Shown piece after piece: positions 50,385-63,100 of a stretch of 64,000 nt of DNA. The stretch's first letter is position 1; every line of letters starts with the position of its first letter. The position numbers and the translations under genes were made by a program. The notes under the pieces are model-generated. The model was given only the letters and a program-made list of their open reading frames with translations. It was not told the DNA's origin and did no database searches. Where the stretch lies: assembly GCA_000231825.2 (NCBI GenBank), contig JH720296.1, positions 620,001 to 684,000 on the forward strand, in the 5' to 3' direction. This DNA comes from Tetrahymena elliotti 4EA. Its lineage: Eukaryota > Ciliophora > Oligohymenophorea > Hymenostomatida > Tetrahymenidae.

Positions 50385-53110
50385 TCAATTGAATTTAATT
50401 AATTCAAAGGCATGTAAATTTGATTGGGACGATGTCATTGGTAGTCTTTGGTCAACTTCAGGTATTCTTTACCTAAATGCATTCAAATTACCTAAGCTGC
50501 TATTACGCTGCATCAAAGTTGAATTTCTTATATTGGCACCAGCAAAAGCAAAATAGTTGGTAGTTCTAGTATTTCTATTTTATATGTTAGCCATTTAGTT
50601 ACCAACTACATTATTTGCTCTTTTTTTATTCATTGCTTTTGTCCATTCCATGTTTGCTTTAAAAGAAGTAATTGGGTTGACTTTTTCATATTCAGTTCTA
50701 AATTCACCAATAGCATCATTATACTAGATGTTAAATTTGTCACTAAATTATTCTTTCTTATCTTTTTATAAGTGATTTATCAATAAATAGCCTACGAATG
50801 ATACAAACATAGCAACCGAGGTTAATCCATATTCAAAGTATTAGGTTAAGAAAACAAATAAGTTTTCATTGACCTCCAATTTTGATCTATTTTAGAATTA
50901 TATGACTCCACATATATAAATAATAGGTAAGAAAGGAAGTGTATTCACAACTTCTGTGATAATATCTTCACTCTATGATTCAGGGCAAGAACAATATCTG
51001 AGAAGTAAGATTCTGTCCACATAATAATTACATATCAAACCTAGAATTTTAAATAAAAAAATTTTTTTAATGAAAATTTTTCTTTAAAGGATTTAAAGTT
51101 TACCTATTAAAGAAAACAGTAGGCCGTATGGTGAAACAGACGCATACCATGTACATAAAAATAGGGTACGGGATATATAAGCATAACTATTTGCTATAAA
51201 GAAGGAAGGACCTTCATGCCAGTAGTTGGCTTCATGTTAAGTGTAAGGGCATTTGTTAGGCTCATATTTTCTAATTATATATCTCATATAAACTCTGTGA
51301 ACCCAAAAAACATTAAATATTTTAGCTAATGGCTCAGAAAAAGCATTTGTTAAAAACAAGAAAGTGATATCTTATAAAAGAAGGTTTGAGCTAACTTAAA
51401 TATCATCATCCCATTTCTTATGAATCAAATAAGGCATAAAAGCACTATTGAAAAACAATAACACCACATATCTTCATTTTAAAAAAAAAATTGTTTCATA
51501 AATTTTAATTGAAATCTATTTATTTACCTGTTAATGTAAGCTGAGTTGTATCGCACTTGAGAATCTAACTTTTGAAGTTATGTAAAATACATGACGACTA
51601 ATCTTAAAATTGCATTGACAGTAACGACAACTAGTGACATAGCATAAGCTTAAATTCTTTTACCAAAATCTTAGCTTGCATTTTTTCTGAAAGGGTAGAC
51701 TATTTTCATGATAATAAATTGAAGGTAAAAACTGCCAAACAGAATAGCAAGAGCAGCGAATATCATAAGAGAGTTATTTAAGTAAGTTCTAAAAAAGGAG
51801 AATTTTTAGTTATCCCAAAGAATGTCAGTAGGAGTAGGAGCCTATTTAATATGAAATTAGATTAAAAACTGCATGTATTTCAAGTTTAATTACCTTGGTA
51901 ATGATAAGCTTATTTCCTTTGAAATCCTAATAAGGTGATTAAAAGCATCCAAATAAGAAATTCTGCAAGCTTCTTCTTGTGCTATTTCCCCACTCACTTA
52001 GAATAGGTTTAATAATTTTTTATGTATTAAATGTAACAAATGCTGTTCCAGTAAAATTTTCAGTATAACCTTCTTTTTCACATTCTTTACCAAATTTTTC
52101 TAATTGCTCTTCTTGCTATTTAAGACGATTTTATTGATATTCTAATTACTATCTCAACTTAGGCTTTTTACTTTCCTCACAAAAGTTGTCATTAAGCTTT
52201 AAATTGATTTTGTTGATCTAAGTAATGCAGCTAATCTATTTATTAATTTTATTTTAGCAAAATATTAATTTAACATTTGTGAATTGAATTTATAATTAAG
52301 TTTGATTGATTGAATAATTTAGTACATTTCTTCTATTTTTGAATGAAATTTCTAATTTTTATTTTTTAATCAAATTACTTTTTAATTAAAGGCAGCGTAG
52401 TACTAATCAACTGAATATGCAAAGTTTATTTTTTCTATCTTAGGTTGATCTTTTGAACGCTTTAGTACGGGCTTGAAGAAATTTTCAATGTCCTCTTTTT
52501 TTGTGTTTTGAGGAAGGTTCTTCATAGCTATAGTAAATGATGCAGGATCAATAAATCCAATATTTATGTCATTTATATTATTTGCAATTTATGGCTTAAT
52601 TACAATAACAGCTGCCATCAAAATTAAAGATGTAAGAAGGTCATACCACATTCCATTAAACTATTCATTTTCCTTGCTTTGATCCATAATAACAAAAAAA
52701 CCAAAAAATCTCACACAATCATCCTCACAATTCCAGTTACTCCACATAATACGCATAGAACCTCCAAAGAAAAAAAGAATTAGGATAAATATAATCACAT
52801 AAATTGTCATCTTAAAAAATAAAGGATAGGCTGCTCCCAGAAACTCCAAATCTTAATCACTGCAATTTATATCCATATTTCCTTTATTGACAAAATTATT
52901 GCAGCATGGACAGCAATCAATATTATCTTGCTTCTCTTCTAGTTTACCAACAAGACAAGCCTTTGCATGCATATCAACTAAAGTAAAATCTGGAGGTGAT
53001 TTAAATGGATCATAAACAGGTAAAACGTTTTATCTTAGTTCTTACATAGAAGTATCTCTACTCAAAAGAGGCATCAACAACTAACCTCTACTTGATGAAT
53101 GTGTTAACAT
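50385..53110 (-). CDS. OSCA/TMEM63/CSC1-like membrane channel
   Basis: Five exons (introns 52236-52378, 51842-51893, 51472-51527, 51041-51103) give 803 aa with all phases consistent. ATG 53110 is the first Met after an in-frame TGA 18 bases upstream. After a cytosolic N-terminus, TM segments begin near residue 95 (MTIYVIIFILILFFF). A cytosolic RRM-like insert starts FTIAMKNLPQNTKKEDIENFF, typical of CSC1/OSCA/TMEM63, and includes a charged helix and FTGTAFVTF. APTPTDILWDN matches the family's PxPxDIxWEN element before the main membrane block. At least eight further hydrophobic segments follow. Family members are hyperosmolality- or stretch-gated cation channels. A CxxC pair (CCPCC, near residue 68) precedes TM1. 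The Ser/Asn-rich C-tail is cytosolic. Confidence 0.88.
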
Positions 53111-54436
53111 TCTTATTTGCTATTTTCAATCAACTGCTATACTAAACTTAATATATCTTTTGTAGCCTAAATTTTGTTCTGCTTGCTTTTGGATGAATAA
53201 ATAATTTAATTTAAATGAATTAAATAATACATATAAATAAACAAGATACTTATTAAATAATATATATTTATGTGTTTTTTACAGGCATTCATTGTAATTC
53301 AATTTTATTTTCAGCTTAGCTTTTGTACATTTTAAAATATGAAAATATCATAAAACATCATAAGTTGAGTAGTTAATAGCTATTTACATACTATATGCGC
53401 TATGTTTCAACTGGAGATTTAAAAACACTCTAATAACATCCCCAAAATAATATCTAATATTCTGAAATAGATAACTTATCTAAAATAATTAAAATCTATT
53501 TCATTTTTCATTTATTTAACTCTAATTTTAAAAATTAATTTTGAATTGGATAGAATATAAAAAACTCATTTAATTGAGACAAATAAAAAAATCATTTTTT
53601 AATTCTTTCAGATTTGAATACTCCCTCCTACTCTACTGGTCTTAAGCTTAACCCATATGGATAGAATATTTCTGAAGATCTTTACAATGATGAAACCTAA
53701 TTTCCTCATCTAAATTTAATTTGAATTTATTTTGATCAAAAATAATTTTTTTAAATATTTTTATTAAATATTACTTCAATATATATAATTTTTTGTATTG
53801 ATTTAAATAAAAATGAATTTGAATTAGAAATCTAAAGGTGAAATAGTTTCATAGAGCAAAAGTAGAACTTAACTTTAGAAGGAGGAGTATTTCATAATCA
53901 AAAAATAATATTTTTTTAAAAAAATAGTGATTTTATAATATTTAATCAAGTAAGAAAAAAGAAAATATTTTATAAAAACTACCATATGATGTGATAGGTA
54001 TTTTAAGAGAAAAAACTTTTTTTAAAAAAATTTAACTAAGATTACATCAAAATTTATAAGACAATCACAATTTATTTTAATTATTAATGTGTTTAATTAA
54101 TGTAAATAAGCAAATTTTTGTTATTGATACTGTAATTAACTCAATAAGAAAGTCAAAGAAAGCTTAAACTGATTTATGTATATGTATGTTATTACTATTA
54201 AAACATATAAAGCTTTGGAGATTATGCAAATTATACACTTTTAAAGTAAATTTTATATATTTTGACTTTTTTATTGAGAAAGAAAAAAAACCATCAAAAC
54301 GCAATAATAAATAAATCAAAATATTATCAGATAAAATAGTTAACAAGATCTATATATAATTTATAGAGAGTTAGTACATATTAAAGTCTGTTTAACCATT
54401 TATCCATAGCATTTTATCTCAAAGGTCTTATTAAAT
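53111..54436. other. Divergent intergenic region
   Basis: This AT-rich region lies between the OSCA-like gene (minus) and the MON2-like gene (plus). It contains an orphan coding-like segment at 53612-53724, annotated separately. Otherwise no signal is recognisable. Confidence 0.4.
53612..53724 (+). other. Orphan coding-like terminal exon
   Basis: A segment richer in C and G than its surroundings begins after a polypyrimidine-AG (attctttcag) and reads LNTPSYSTGLKLNPYGQNISEDLYNDET, ending at TGA 53722-53724. It looks like a real 3' exon, but the upstream 200 bases contain no GT dinucleotide to act as a donor, and the frame is closed by TGA about 40 bases upstream. It may be a remnant or an exon spliced from a distant donor. 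Confidence 0.25.
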
Positions 54437-57400
54437 ATGAATAAGTTAGGAATAATTATAGAGGAAGTTAAAACATTAAAGAACAATATCAAGAAAAAAT
54501 ATACGCTATTGCGTGATGTAAGATTTCATAATGTTCAATCATATTATTATCATTAAATATTAATTCAAAAGAAAAAATTTGTTTATAAAAGGCAGTTGGT
54601 ATATTTTTTTAATATAAAAATAGAATATTTAGCTACTTTAAAATGATTTGGAAGGATAAAAAGTTTATGTCTAGTAGAATAGAGCTTTTGTATTTCCTGT
54701 TGAATGCCTTTCACGCATGTTAATCATAATAGGAGACATAAAAAAAGCAAAAGTGAATATATTGGTTTTAGGATTTGTTTAGAATCTGCTTACCTTTTAA
54801 ATCATAAATACAGTAATATATTAGCTAGCACTTTCATTAAATTACTTGCATATAATATTTATGAGCTTGAAAGCTATTTGTAATTATTACTATTTTAAAA
54901 TTAGTCAATTCATAGTTAGATCTTAGATTATCTCCTAAAAATCTAAGAAGTAAATGATGATGCACTATAGATTAAGTTGTAATAAACATTTTGTATTCTT
55001 GTTAGTTAGACAACTTTAACAGTGACCAATTTGTAGTTTTTAGAAAAAGTAATTCATTGTTTTTGAATGGATTTGTATAAGAAGAATTATTCAAGCCTTC
55101 AAATAAATTCTTTTTATTTTAAGAGAATAAAAGAAAGTATTAGAAAAAGCATATCAAAAAATGAAATATGAAATTAAATAAGCATTAAAAAAATAATTAT
55201 TTCATAGGGATCTAATAATTTTAATATTAAATAGGTATTGACCATGTTGATATTGTAGAAAAACTCTAAGAATCCTCTTATTGCAAATACATCAATAAGT
55301 TCATTGAATTAGATTATTTCAAATATTATTAAAGAGTCAACTATTAATGTCAATTAACAGACAAATATTGGTGAAGAAAATTTTTCACCTAGAAAAGAGG
55401 TTGTTTAATAAAATAACAATAATAATAGTTCTCCATAAAAAAGAGAAAATGGTGTTAAAATTATTAATGTAAGTATTACTGCTTAGGAAGAAAAAATTAG
55501 ATTCTTAGCACAAGTGTTATATGATTTTGTGATGCTAGCAGATGATTAAAGAAGTTAGTGGTGGCCGAAAACACTACCTGTTGATAAAGAATTAGGTTTT
55601 CAATTAAAATTTAATAAATGAATGAGTGGATTAAATAATTTATCTATATATTTAGGGTTCAACATCTTGTTTCAAGCTCTTATGGAAATAGGCAAAAATG
55701 TTTAAACATACAAAGAAATATAGAGTGTATTCAGATTTAACTTTTTCCCTATCATAAAAAAATCACTAAACAATAGTAGCAATGCAAATATTTAAAGTAA
55801 ATAGAATTAAATATTTTTAATTTTCATTAAGTGTTAAATTAATCTTAACAGTACTGAATCTCATAAGAGGATTGACTAAAACAATTACTATTTTTAATGA
55901 TGAATTTGAGGTATTAGAAACACTAGTTTAGCTTTCTCTAGGAAAAGAATTAAATTAAGTTAAGTATTGGTCTTTTGAAGGTTTGATATTTGTTATTTCA
56001 GAATATGAGACTCTTTATTCTATGTTTTGTGCTTACAACTTTAAAAAGCAGCCTAACAATGTAAAATTTTTGAAAAAAATATTAATTAAATTATTCATTT
56101 ATAACTAGATATTTATGTAAATTTTGTAATGTGCTGTCAAACAAGTTTAGCAAATCAATTAGTAATAAAGTGAGATGGGATATTAGAAAGGAATGACAAT
56201 TTAATCCTATCAAATAAATATAAAAACTGCAAAAGCCATAGAAACAAATGACTAAGACATAGAATTTCCTTAAATAACACCATTCTTATTAATAAAACAA
56301 GCAATTGATTTTTTCTTAAAGCTCTCTAACTCTTTAGAGATAATTTGCAGAAATAAATTAGGGTTTGAGTTGGGATAAAAGATATAAGAAAATAATAGGA
56401 CACCATAATATGAAGGATTTAAAAGTATATTTGATTTGATATGGAAAGAAGTTTACTCATCTGTAAAGATATTGCTTGCACAAACTGTTGACGAATCTCT
56501 ATTCTAAAATATACTGAACATAATATAAACATTTACCAATATTTCTGGTACAATATCAAATAGAACTGCTTCAGATTAGTTTATTAAAGCTATTTGCAAC
56601 TACTCATTACCCAAAGACTCAGATATGACTCCTCGTAACATATAAACAAATAAAATGGTACTAAATATAGCTCATTGTTTAGGAAGTAATTTTTTTCAAT
56701 TTAATTTGACAGATAACATAAATTCTATTTTTTATCTTTAGATTTACTTGAAATGAACAGTTGGATTTATATCCTTGTATTTCTTTAAAAGAGTGAAAGT
56801 CTTTACAACAAAAATAGGATAGCAAGGGACAACACTCAAGAAGAACTTTCTAAATTAACAGACATTTAAACTTTATAAAATACTTTAGATTATTTATTTG
56901 AAAATTCTTAGAATTACGAAAATAATCATCTGCTAACACTTTTGAATTCATTATTCGAATTAATTGTTGATTAAATTTCTGATGAAAAAACTGTTGTATC
57001 GTTATCCAACAGTTCTTCTGCATCAAAAAAGCTTGATGGTAGTACTAATGCTAAAAGTAAGCAATCAATTTTTAGCTTGCAAAAGCTTCTAGAAACTCTA
57101 AAAGTCAATCTCTACAGAATAGATTTGTAAATATTCAAAATTCAATTTATCAATTGTTTCAATTTTTTGTTGTTTATCAAAGAATGTGGGAAACAGTTTC
57201 TGCTCACTTTTTATCTATAGCTACGACAAGAAATCAATTTTTTAGAGAGAAAGCAGTTGAGACATTAGGTGATTTTGTTTTAGAGTCTTTCCAATATTTA
57301 GAAGATGAATACCAAGAAAACTCTACAACTACATATGTCCGTAAAGTGGACATCAAACAACCTACTTTTAAAGATAAAGAGAAGTGGACCAAAGAAAATT

Positions 57401-60195
57401 GGTAATTTACTCTATTCCAACCATGGATAGATATTTAATGTCACAGTGAGTCTAAGGATATCATTATGAATAATATATTAAAAATTTTGCAAAACAATGG
57501 ACATGTTATCAATTAAAGTGGCTGGAGCTAAATATTAGACATACTTAAAGGAATATCTACAGATTCATCCTAGAATTACATATTCACAGGTAAATATGAA
57601 TTTTATGCACCTTTTAGTAATGTTTTCTTTAAACATAGGCATCAAGTGTATTGAACTTTTAGTTAACTAATATTTGAGCAATTTACATCATTCTAAGATG
57701 TCCACTCTGCTAATGATTATTGAAAACTTTAAAAAATATTCAAGTAAATTTTAAATATTTATAGATAAATCAAATAATTTTATTCATTTCATAAAATTAA
57801 AGATGACAATAATATTAATTATCTAAGCTGTGATATGCTTTGGCATATTGGAGACTATATAGCTAAAAAGTAAACAAATCTTTCAAGTATCCCAGACTCT
57901 TAATCTATAGGTAAAGAAGAATTTGGTTCCCTGATAACCTCTATTCTAGAAAAGCTGCTATCCCTTTGTGTCGATCCTCATGCTGAAGCTAGAAACTCAG
58001 CCTAACATATTTTTTCATAGCTGATTGTTCACAATTTTTCTAAATTATCGTAAAATTAATATTACTATTTTGTCTTGTTTTGAGGTAAATTTTTTGTTTT
58101 AAGAGCACAGTCAAGTACCCAAATCTTAGAAAATATGGTGTGGAACATGGGAGAAAGCGTAATAACTAATTTGAAATAAGAAATAAGAGTAGGTTCCGAT
58201 AAAATAAAGTTATGGGAAGAGACTGCTTCTAATACTTGCTAGCATTTAACAAAAATTACAAAACGTTACATAAATATAATTGATAAAAAAGATACTCCTA
58301 ATCAAGGATAAAGTGGTGGCATGGAAGACTCAGATTGTATGGCTTATACTATATAAAAATCCTTTTAAAACTTTTAAAAGCCTTGTGTTTTGGAATAACA
58401 AGAAAGTGGAATTGATTAGGAAAATTAAGCAGAATATTTAGAATTGTAGGCACTCAACCAAAAGACAATAGTAGCTTTGATAGAGAAATGTTTATCGTTG
58501 CTACTTAAATTCTTAGAAATCAACCTTAATGATTTAAACAAAGAATCAATAAAATGTATGAGAGATTTATTTGGTTTAAAACCTCTTCAAACACTCCAAA
58601 ATAACTAAATGTTTTTAAGCATTATAGTATACCTTTAATCTTTTTTCCAAACTGTGCCTCCTTTAGTCAAAAACGTCAAGAGTATATTTTAGTAATTTCA
58701 ACCTGAAGTTCTGGGATGGATAGATGATTTCATTTAAATCAAATTCATCAACAATGTGATTTATTTACATTATTATTATTGAAAGCATTTTTAAAAATTA
58801 TTTTTAAAATGATAGGAAGATAAAAAGCTTTATGATTCACAAATACCTAATGTATTTGAACTTTTTTACTTGATAATTCTTTATCCCAAATTAGTAAATG
58901 ATGAACATGAGCTTTAAGCAAATAAAATTTTCCCTGATGAAAAATACTATATTGAGATTTTGTAAAGGTGTATGGCAGTTATGCAGTAGTCTCCTATCTT
59001 AGAAGAGGAATACTAAAACTTAATTAGAAAGATAATCAACTTACCTCTAAATTCACTATTAATTGATAATATTCAAAAAAAGATAATTCCTTTGATGATT
59101 TAATAAATAAAAAGCGAGACCAATTTTGAGAAATAATATATTTATCAATATGTTCTTTCTATTTAGACAACTATTTTTACAAAAAACAATATCAAGTATA
59201 TGGAATTGACTTAGCAAAATTGTTTTTCTGCCAAAAATAAGCCTATATGGATGACCAGCACAGAGTGTTTATAAGATTTAGCTCTTTTTTTGATACAAAA
59301 AGAACCTTAATTTACCTAAAAATTGTACTAAATCTTATGTGAATATTTCATCTAAAACAAGTATGATATAGGTAATTTTTTATATTCTTTATAAATTGTT
59401 CTCAAAAGAGTTTTTTTTATGAAAGTAATTATTTTAAATATTTAATTTAAAGCTAATCTCATTAAATACTATAACTCTGACATGCTTAAAGAGTATTTTG
59501 AATGTGAAAGAATGCTGTTAGATCTTATTATTTCTAAATTTCTTCCCTTACCATGCATTTCTAAAAAGAATCTTAGACTTTTTGGCTATGTTCTCTATCA
59601 GAATAGTCAATTTAAAATTGAAAACGAGTAATCATAAACATAATATAATCTCGATGACTTAGGGATAAACTTCTCTAAAAATTGTTTGAATTTGCTATTC
59701 AAAGCATCTTAGGCAGATAAAAGCTAAGAGAACCAAGAAAAAGCTGTTCTCTTCTTACCATTCTTATTAAATAGATGTCGTCTTACATTAGAATAATTTT
59801 TATAAGAATAAAAATATATGGTAGGTTCAGTTTATTACAAAGCGTAAATAATTTTTTTATTTTTGAATTAAAATAAACTTTTTTTGAAATAAATAAATAA
59901 TAGTACTAAAATAAAAGATATAGACTATATTCTATAAATGTTAAAAAACCTTGAAATCAACCCAAATAGTTTCCACAACATTCAAACCTAGGAAGACTAA
60001 AAAGGTATTGATCTACCATATGAAATCTAGAACAACACTGAAAGTTAGGCCCTGAATAGCGAATATGGGCACCTTATCTACTTGTTTCCCTTAATAAAGT
60101 AATGCATGACATCACATTAAAGCCACTTTGAATGTTCAATAAATGTTATTTTTCAAAAAATATTTTAAATTTTAGGAGTAAGTTAATACTACTGA
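54437..60195 (+). CDS. MON2-like Golgi/endosome trafficking scaffold
   Basis: This multi-exon gene runs from ATG 54437 to TGA 60193-60195. Its large alpha-helical product aligns by eye along the MON2 (Sec7/BIG-related, no Sec7 domain) family. Landmarks in order: a DCB-like N-terminus (DYLLKIQEVNDDALQIKLQQ near 54920); LYDFVMLADDQRSQWW (55520-55567); LNLIRGLTKTIT (from about 55855); FIKAICNYSLPKD (about 56580), matching the conserved FITAICKxSLP; WQFTLFQPWIDI (about 57400); LSCDMLWHIGDYIAK (about 57830), matching LLWNISDYF; SLCVDPHAEARNSA (about 57965); and a C-terminus around HLIYLFPLIKQCM. MON2 works with Dopey and flippase in endosome-to-Golgi traffic in yeast and animals. Introns are numerous; some N-terminal splice choices (54530-55250) remain uncertain. 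Confidence 0.85.
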
Positions 60196-63100
60196 TTAAA
60201 ATTATATAAGTTTTTAACTATTTATATTCATATTTGATTAATTTTTTTGTATGATTTAATTAAAAATATTTTCATAAATTTAACCCAAAAATAAAATAAT
60301 TTCCTGCCTATTTTTATCTAAAACAGCTGTTTTTTCTTCTATAATTTATTTAATTTTGACTGAAATAGATATAAATTGTTTGTTTAAATAAAAACTACTC
60401 ACTAAAATAGAATATCTACTCCATATTTTTTAAATTATATTTATTTTAAATTAAAAATAAGTTCTTTATCTTATTAGATTAAAGAATAATTTTTAATGTA
60501 TATTTATTTTATCAAAGAAATTAATGATGAACTTTTATTTTTTCATCTTTAAAATTTTAATTGTGGTTTCTTTACTTTATTTAATTTAAAAAATATTTTG
60601 TTAAAAAAAGAAAGAACATTGATTGTTAATTTTCTTTCAAAAAATTTATTTTATTTTACTAAGTAAATTTTTTAAAATAATAATAATTCATTTATTCAAA
60701 TACTTAATTTTTAACAATTAGATTAAAATAAATACTTATTTGTAACCAAAAATGATACTTTTATTTAAACAATAAAATAAAAATATTTTAAATTGAATGC
60801 AAATTATTTAACGATCATATTAAAATGAGTTTTATATAAATATATTATTATTTTTATATCTTTCTAAATAAGTTTAATGAAAAGGATTTTTAATGTCTTT
60901 AATAATTAAAAATTTTTTCTTTGAATAAAAACATAAAAATAAAAAAAATATTTTATGATCAATTTTCTTGAAAATAAAATAATAAAAACGATTTATAAGT
61001 CATAAAAAATTAATTTTATATTTTTTTAAAGAACTAATTGGATATTTTTTAAAAATGAAATGCATAAAAAATGAACATATTTCATTATTTCTTTTTCAAA
61101 AAAACCTTCTTTTCTTTAAACAATTGAGCATGAAAAAATATTTTAACTATTTTTAAACTAAATTTAAACATTATTAAGCAAAGAAAAGTAGTTTTTTGCT
61201 TTTATGAATAAATAGAATGTAGGTAGTTGTGCTCCACTTAATTTTATTGCTTTGAAATTTTTCTTCAGCTTTAGTATGCATGTATTTATGTATGAAAATT
61301 TAAATTAGAGAAATGAAATCTAAGGATCAAAATATTTTAGTATGAATTATCATCAAGGAAATTTTTCTTATTTCAAGGGGTTTTAATGGCATTTTAATTT
61401 GTTCTGTGTGAAATAAAATTAAAAGAATCACCCTATCACCCTATAAGCTCTTTAAATTTTCAATAATTTTCTCTTTATCGAATATGAAATAAATGGTATG
61501 GGTGATCAATTTTAAATTCATGGTTTCTGCTTAAATATTAGATATTTTTATTAAGATTAAAAATGTGTAAATAGAGTTATGAAATTATAATCGAAAATTT
61601 TAATCCAATAGCCAATTTTTTTAAATCGGATTTCGATCTTTCTATTTATACTCTATTTCATTGAGAAAGAAAGTTACTATTTTAATTGAATAGATTGAAA
61701 TTAATTAAGAATTAAAATCAAAGATAAAATTTGTCATTCAATTGGATGGCAGACATTAATAATGTATCATAATTTACAAACGCAATGCAAATAAAACTTA
61801 AAAATGATTTTATGTTTATTAATCATGCTTCAACTAGTAAATAAATCTAAAATAATTTGATCTGTTAAGTCTTTTTGTTAATTCTTACCCTTTAGTAAAA
61901 GAATAGACAGAATTTGATTTTTAATGATCATATAATTTTCAATTAAGTCAATTAACTTCAAGTTTTTACTGTTTTTAAAATAAATCTTTAACAAATTCGA
62001 AATGAAATAACTGTTAAATAATATATAATTGTAACAAGCAATTTTTACTCTACAACCAGATTAACTTAGAGTAAATAAGGGAGCGCCATTAATGAAAAAA
62101 TTATATTTTGTATCTAGCTCTTCTTAATTTCTGTTTTCCTTAATTAAGCAAAAATTAGGATATATATATACCTTCTTAATCAATAAACCTAATTAAGATA
62201 AACTGAATACATTAAACAAAGTTCAATGGCTGTCAAATTTTTCAAGTTACAAAGCAAATACATAATATCTTTAAACGTTTATGGTTACTAACTCAAATTA
62301 ACAGACCAGCTTTTTATTTTATTGATGAAATCGTTATTTAGCATATCACAAAGTTTAGAAATTATTTGTTGAATTTTTTTATTTTATTCATTAAAATTTT
62401 TTTCTTCTTTTGATTGTGAATTTTTTTTACTAAAGTATTCAAAAAATGCGAATGAATGCTATTATAACCTTATATTTTCAAAGTTATGAAGCATCTTCAT
62501 GTGCAAAATATCTTCAGCACAAAAATGCTGTAGAAAGAATTCTTTAAAATTTTGTTACTAATTTTTACAGTATTTACATCTCAAAAAAGCATTAAAGATG
62601 ATAAGATAAAATTTGATTTATTTATATATATAGAAATGATATAAACTGAAATATTTTACTAATTTTTTTAATATATCAAAAGGCCAAATAAAAAAATGGA
62701 AATTTTACTTAAGATAGATATTTAAAGTTTATAGATGAGGAGTCTTTATTACTATTTCTTTTGTTAAAGCACTCAAGTAATCGGCATTAAGCGAAGTTAA
62801 CTTCCCTCTAATTTAAAGAAAAAAATATGAGAATTGGTAGATAACACGAAAACATTTGGTCTAACTTTAATTTACGACCAGAAAATTATTGCATTGAATC
62901 AAAAGCAAAATTGTGGTAAAAATATTTTTTTCGTATTTAAATTTATAAAATTTATAGAGTTTTCTACTAAATAAGTTATCATTACAAAATATTGTAATTA
63001 CGAGCAGAAAAATTTAGTTTTCTATGGAAAAAACATACAAAAAAATGACTGGTTTGTCTTTTTTGTGATGAAAATATGAGAGATTTAATTGCTAACACCG

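Noticed and set aside
52661..52849. Small stand-alone membrane protein on the minus strand
   Set aside because: It is the internal TM1 part of the OSCA-like first exon, cut out only because TAA/TAG were treated as stops.
57154..57405. Separate 83-aa protein on the plus strand
   Set aside because: It is an internal stretch of the MON2-like reading frame, which continues through TAA as Gln on its 3' side.
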